A model generated the notes under the pieces. That model had not been told where the DNA came from, made no database searches, and saw only the letters and a program-made list of their open reading frames with translations. The translations under genes and the position numbers were made by a program. A DNA stretch of 64,000 nucleotides from Heloderma charlesbogerti (lineage: Eukaryota; Chordata; Lepidosauria; Squamata; Helodermatidae): positions 1,178,001 to 1,242,000 of the forward strand of contig JANEZZ010001866.1 in NCBI GenBank assembly GCA_026122225.1, in the 5' to 3' direction. This document shows positions 63,943-64,000 of this stretch, piece after piece (within the stretch, counting starts at the first letter, position 1; the number at the start of each line of letters is the position of its first letter).

Positions 63943-64000
63943 TCAGCCTTCCTCAAGCTGGTGTCCTCAGGATGTTTTGGACTACAACCCCCAGCATGCT
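63943..64000. repeat. Half copy of the foldback MITE, cut by window end
   Basis: CAGCCTTCCTCAAGCTGGTG and GGACTACAACCCCCAGCATG match the left arm of the family. Confidence 0.5.

Overview
The window is vertebrate nuclear DNA, most likely from a squamate reptile (lizard or snake). Two multi-exon genes with GT-AG introns encode proteins that match vertebrate families closely. The intervening DNA carries repeats typical of squamates: a full-length BovB (RTE) LINE, L2 and CR1 LINE fragments, tRNA-derived SINEs, solo LTRs and many foldback MITEs. No CRISPR array, operon or bacterial gene structure is present.

Layout. Positions 1-4875 (+) hold the last five coding exons of FOXN4, a forkhead transcription factor; its 5' part lies outside the window. 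Positions about 4876-9323 are the shared 3' flank, with candidate poly(A) signals facing each other near 7.93 kb (+) and 8.20 kb (-). Positions 9324-63392 (-) hold the last 43 coding exons of ACACB (acetyl-CoA carboxylase 2). They read, in transcript order, from the biotin carboxylase core through the biotin-carrier (VMKM) motif and central region to the carboxyltransferase domain and stop codon. Spliced, they total 5729 nt, about 1909 codons. The two genes lie tail to tail, which is the order I recall for the human FOXN4-ACACB locus. They are not functionally coupled.

The most interesting structures are these. (1) The 7.8-kb ACACB intron at 49718-57568 holds a nested stack: a hAT-like element is split by a full-length BovB (8-bp target duplication), which is itself split by a near full-length L2 LINE (7-bp target duplication). 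(2) ACACB exon 44943-45088 is one base short of keeping frame, next to G and C homopolymers. (3) One ACACB intron uses a GC donor (41658-41657). (4) A 1.1-kb imperfect palindrome (47837-48957) is flanked by TTA duplications. (5) Four solo LTRs occur, three of one family and one with an intact 5-bp duplication. I did not find a wholly new molecular system; the novelty lies in transposon architecture and in the ACACB frameshift and splice-site oddities.

Exon boundaries were set by hand from reading frame, phase continuity and splice sites. Phases agree at every ACACB junction except across the exon with the one-base deficit. Repeat edges are approximate unless a target-site duplication is given.
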